From RPQJ01 sp963846885 (lineage in GTDB: Bacteria; Pseudomonadota; Gammaproteobacteria; Steroidobacterales; Steroidobacteraceae), in contig CAWJXS010000008.1 in NCBI GenBank assembly GCA_963846885.1, positions 1 to 64,000 on the forward strand: a DNA stretch of 64,000 bases. Reading direction: 5' to 3'. Numbering within the stretch: position 1 is the stretch's first letter; every line of letters begins with the position of its first letter. The notes under the pieces are model-generated. The model saw only the letters and a list, made by a program, of their open reading frames with translations, was not told the DNA's origin and ran no database searches. A program made the position numbers and the translations under genes. Of this stretch, positions 61,524-64,000 are shown piece by piece.

Positions 61524-63548
61524 TCAATGCTGCAGCGGCGGCGCCGCCGGATACGCGTCGAGCACTGGGCCAAGCGCCGCCCGCAGCGGCTCCAGCCAGG
61601 CTTCGTAATTGCGCCACTGGTCGACCGCGTCGCGGAAGATCGGCTGGCGCACCTGTTCCGAGCTTGCCGTACGCACGGCACGGTCGTTCTCGTAGAAACG
61701 CAGGCAGGCGTCCTCGAACGGCAAGCCGCAGTAGTCGAGCAGCCGGCGCACCTCATGCTCGGTGTCTTCGACCATGCGCTCGTAGATCACGCGATGGATG
61801 CGGCCGGGCAGCACGGCGTCGAAATGCGCCATCAAGGCCACGTAGTCGGCGTAGTAGCGGCCAAGGTCGTCGAGCGCGTAGGTAAAGTTCTGGCCACGCG
61901 CGAAATGCTGCTTGAAATTGGAGAAGCAGCAGCTGAGCGGGTGCCGTCGCGTGTCGATGATGCGGGCATTGGGCAGCATGAGCTGGATGAGTCCGACGTG
62001 CGCCCAGTTGTTCGGCAACTTGTCGATGAAGAAGGGTGCGCCCGTGCGGCGCTGGACCCGTGTCTGCTCGAGGTAACGTTCGCCGAGCCCGCGCAGTTCG
62101 TCCGCCGCGAGCGACGCCAGCGCTTCGGGGTACTTGGAGACCTCGGAGCGGCGAGTGCGACCGCTCAGCTCCTTGACGATGCCGATGACGTCCGGCAGTT
62201 CCATCGTGCCTTCGATGGCCGAATGGCTGGAGAGAATCTGTTCGACGAGGGTCGAGCCCGAGCGTGGCAGGCCCACGATGAAGATCGGGTCGGGTGCGGC
62301 GCAACCCTGGCCCTGGCGCGCGGCAAAGAAATCGGGCGTGAACAGCGCGCGTGCGCGACGCACATTCTCCGTGATCGCGCTGCTGTCGTAGGGCACGACT
62401 TCTTTGCGCAGCCGGTTGGCCTCCGCGTAGCGCTCGAACGATTCGGCGTACTGCTGCGCGTCCTCAGCCGCCTTGCCGAGCGAAAAGTTGAAGTGGAAGC
62501 GGTCCTCGACCGTGAGGTCGTCGCGATCGAGCTGCGCGCGCATCGCCGCGACGTCTGCGGGCGTGAACCGGAACGTCTTCAGGTTGGCGAGGCTCCAGTA
62601 CGCTTCGCCGAGCCGCGGCTCCAGTTCGATCGACCTGCGGTAGGCGCCGATGGAATCGTCCTGGCGGCCGGCGGTCTTGAGCGCATGCCCGTGACTGAGC
62701 CATACCTTGGCGTGCTGCGGGTACTCCTGCAGCAGTTGCTCGTACAGCTGGATCGCCTCTTCGTACTCGCCGAGGCGCGCCAGCACCACGGCCCGCAAGT
62801 TGCGGAAACTGGGACTGCGCGGCTCTGCGGCCAGCAGCAAATCGAGCTGTGCCAGCGCTTCGACGGGCTTGTTGTTCCGGTGCAGGACCACGGCATAGTT
62901 GTGGCGCGCTGCCTTGAAGCCGGGGGCCAGCTCGAGGCAGCGCGTGAGCAGGTTCTCGGCATCGCCGTAGCGTCCGATGCGCGATGCGATCTCCGCCAGC
63001 ATGCGAATCGCGGCTACGTCCGTGGGAAACCGCTTGAGGTGATTGCGCAGCAGCGGCTCCGCCACGGCGATGCGGCCTTCGGCGAGCGCGAGTGCGGGCT
63101 CCATCAGGCGCGGGTCGCGCGTCGAGTTGCGCACGTGGTTTGCGTACGCCTGGTCTGCGCTCGCGGTATCGCCCATGGCGTGGAGATGGTCGCCGAGGGC
63201 GCGCCAGGCGTCCGCCAGCGTGGGTTGCAGGCGCACCGCAAGCCGCAACGCTTCGACTGCCTCGCCGCCGCGACCTGCGTCGCCCAGGGCGAGTCCGAGT
63301 TCGAGCTGCGCGGTCGCCCAGCGTGGATGTGCCGCGGCCAGGGGTTCGAGGGTGCCGAGCGCGTCGTCGACCCGTTGCAGGCGCCTGTGGGCCATGCCCA
63401 GCAGCAGCGTTGCTGCGGGATGCCCCGGGACCGCTGCCAGGATCTCGGTGGCTTGTTCGACCGCGAGGCGCGGCTGGTCGGCGAGCAGCTGCTCGGCGTG
63501 GGCCAACGCCACGTCGAGGGTTCCTACGGGTTCAGGCCCGCTCGTCAT
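61524..63548 (-). CDS. TPR-repeat sulfotransferase
   Basis: 674 residues. N-terminal half has tandem TPR units (ALAHAEQLLADQPRLAVEQA, LELGLALGDAGRGGEAVEAL, AIQLYEQLLQEYPQHAKVWL). C-terminal half is a PAPS-dependent sulfotransferase: 5'-phosphosulfate loop PIFIVGLPRSGSTLVEQIL, 3'-phosphate region ARIIDTRRHPLSCCFSNFKQ, and ERMVEDTEHEVRRLLDYCGLPFEDACLRF. Such genes regularly sit beside TonB-dependent receptors, as here. Sulfate acceptor unknown. Start at 63548 (MTSGPEP) favoured over 63602. Confidence 0.9.
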   Translation of the reverse strand: MTSGPEPVGTLDVALAHAEQLLADQPRLAVEQATEILAAVPGHPAATLLLGMAHRRLQRVDDALGTLEPLAAAHPRWATAQLELGLALGDAGRGGEAVEALRLAVRLQPTLADAWRALGDHLHAMGDTASADQAYANHVRNSTRDPRLMEPALALAEGRIAVAEPLLRNHLKRFPTDVAAIRMLAEIASRIGRYGDAENLLTRCLELAPGFKAARHNYAVVLHRNNKPVEALAQLDLLLAAEPRSPSFRNLRAVVLARLGEYEEAIQLYEQLLQEYPQHAKVWLSHGHALKTAGRQDDSIGAYRRSIELEPRLGEAYWSLANLKTFRFTPADVAAMRAQLDRDDLTVEDRFHFNFSLGKAAEDAQQYAESFERYAEANRLRKEVVPYDSSAITENVRRARALFTPDFFAARQGQGCAAPDPIFIVGLPRSGSTLVEQILSSHSAIEGTMELPDVIGIVKELSGRTRRSEVSKYPEALASLAADELRGLGERYLEQTRVQRRTGAPFFIDKLPNNWAHVGLIQLMLPNARIIDTRRHPLSCCFSNFKQHFARGQNFTYALDDLGRYYADYVALMAHFDAVLPGRIHRVIYERMVEDTEHEVRRLLDYCGLPFEDACLRFYENDRAVRTASSEQVRQPIFRDAVDQWRNYEAWLEPLRAALGPVLDAYPAAPPLQH

Positions 63549-63661
63549 CCAGGATTCCCGTGTTTTGACACCACAACGGGCGAATGAAAGACTGCCGCGC
63601 ACTTAAAGTCAAACGCCGCGTGGCGATTCGGGTCCACATGTTGTTCGGATACGACGAAACG

Positions 63662-64000
63662 ATGGCTCACGCTTTTTTGCCTGCACAGTCCTGTCGCAGA
63701 AATGCGCCCGCCGCCCCAAAGGGGCGCGCTGTGCGACGCGTTGCGCTGCTCCTGGCCGGCGCGCTCGCCGCTCCGGCCGTGCTTGTCGCGGCCACGCCAA
63801 AGCCGGTCGTGTCAGCGGCGCCGTACACGCCGGATTCGGGCACGGTCGCGCTGCACTGCGGAGTGTTGATCGATGGCGTCAGCAGCGCCGCCCGCGGACC
63901 GTCGACGGTCGTCATCAGGCAGGGTCGGATCGAGTCCGTGAGCGCCGGCACGCTCAGCCCGCCGGGCGTCGCGACCTTGGACCTGTCGCAGTACACCTGC
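63662..64000 (+). CDS. Amidohydrolase family protein, start only
   Basis: Open from ATG 63662 to the right edge (113 codons). A basic stretch and hydrophobic segment (VALLLAGALAAPAVLVAA) suggest a signal peptide; GTG 63731 is an alternative start. Then VALHCGVLIDGVSSAARGPS and VVIRQGRIESVSAGTLSPPG, the beta-sandwich entry of the imidazolonepropionase-like amidohydrolases, followed by TLDLSQYTC just before the metal site would begin. The metal-binding HxH lies beyond the window. Confidence 0.65.
   Translation, partial: MAHAFLPAQSCRRNAPAAPKGRAVRRVALLLAGALAAPAVLVAATPKPVVSAAPYTPDSGTVALHCGVLIDGVSSAARGPSTVVIRQGRIESVSAGTLSPPGVATLDLSQYTC

Overview
The window looks like chromosomal DNA from a high-GC, denitrifying gammaproteobacterium. 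The neighbourhood is Steroidobacterales/Xanthomonadales-like: TonB-dependent receptors with VTAQK-type plugs, a TPR-sulfotransferase beside a receptor, and a PmrA-like two-component system. The lineage is an inference from gene content. Genes from about 10 kb onward are intact. Five genes in the first 9.6 kb carry single-base frameshifts that leave clean coding on both sides, which looks more like sequencing or assembly indels than decay.

Layout. 1-11 kb: end of an aldo/keto reductase; DUF2202 protein; two secreted Gln-rich proteins; an outer-membrane barrel protein; two Gly-rich secreted proteins; a DUF5666 lipoprotein; then an OmpR-type regulator and sensor kinase. Four of these promoters carry a CTTNAG-N5-NTTAAG direct repeat like the PmrA box, so the cluster reads as a local two-component regulon. 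11-20 kb: denitrification island on the minus strand: a dihaem cytochrome cd1 nitrite reductase, a Dnr/Crp regulator, SirB- and NnrS-type membrane proteins, quinol nitric oxide reductase and HemN. FNR/DNR boxes precede nirS, norB and hemN. 20-29 kb: housekeeping genes (ferredoxin-NADP reductase, TesB, a large DUF748/AsmA-like protein, aquaporin, FAD dehydrogenase, thioredoxin-CcdA-like fusion). 29.6-34.5 kb: the Anbu proteasome-homologue operon (ATP-grasp, alpha-E, transglutaminase, Anbu) behind a stand-alone cNMP-binding protein. 34.9-41.3 kb: a lipid/light cluster (photolyase, chalcone-isomerase-like, desaturase, FAD oxidoreductase, DUF1365, Cfa-type methyltransferase). 41.4-49.3 kb: HtpX, a winged-helix regulator, GNAT, DUF6763, acyl-CoA dehydrogenase, proB-proA, a GST. 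49.3-54.5 kb: a compact molybdopterin operon (moeA-moaA-moaC-mobA-moaD and a moaE-moeB-rhodanese fusion). 54.5-64 kb: a small secreted protein, mmsA, tRNA-Arg, two convergent TonB-dependent receptors, the TPR-sulfotransferase and the start of an amidohydrolase.

The most unusual signal is a family of intergenic palindromes in three places (18.35-18.74, 29.41-29.59, 34.56-34.83 kb). All share one 20-base core that forms the loop of a hairpin. In the six copies with paired arms, the arms are 24-31 bp, almost perfectly self-complementary and mostly different in sequence from copy to copy. Each cluster begins about 45-55 bases after the stop codon of a minus-strand gene.
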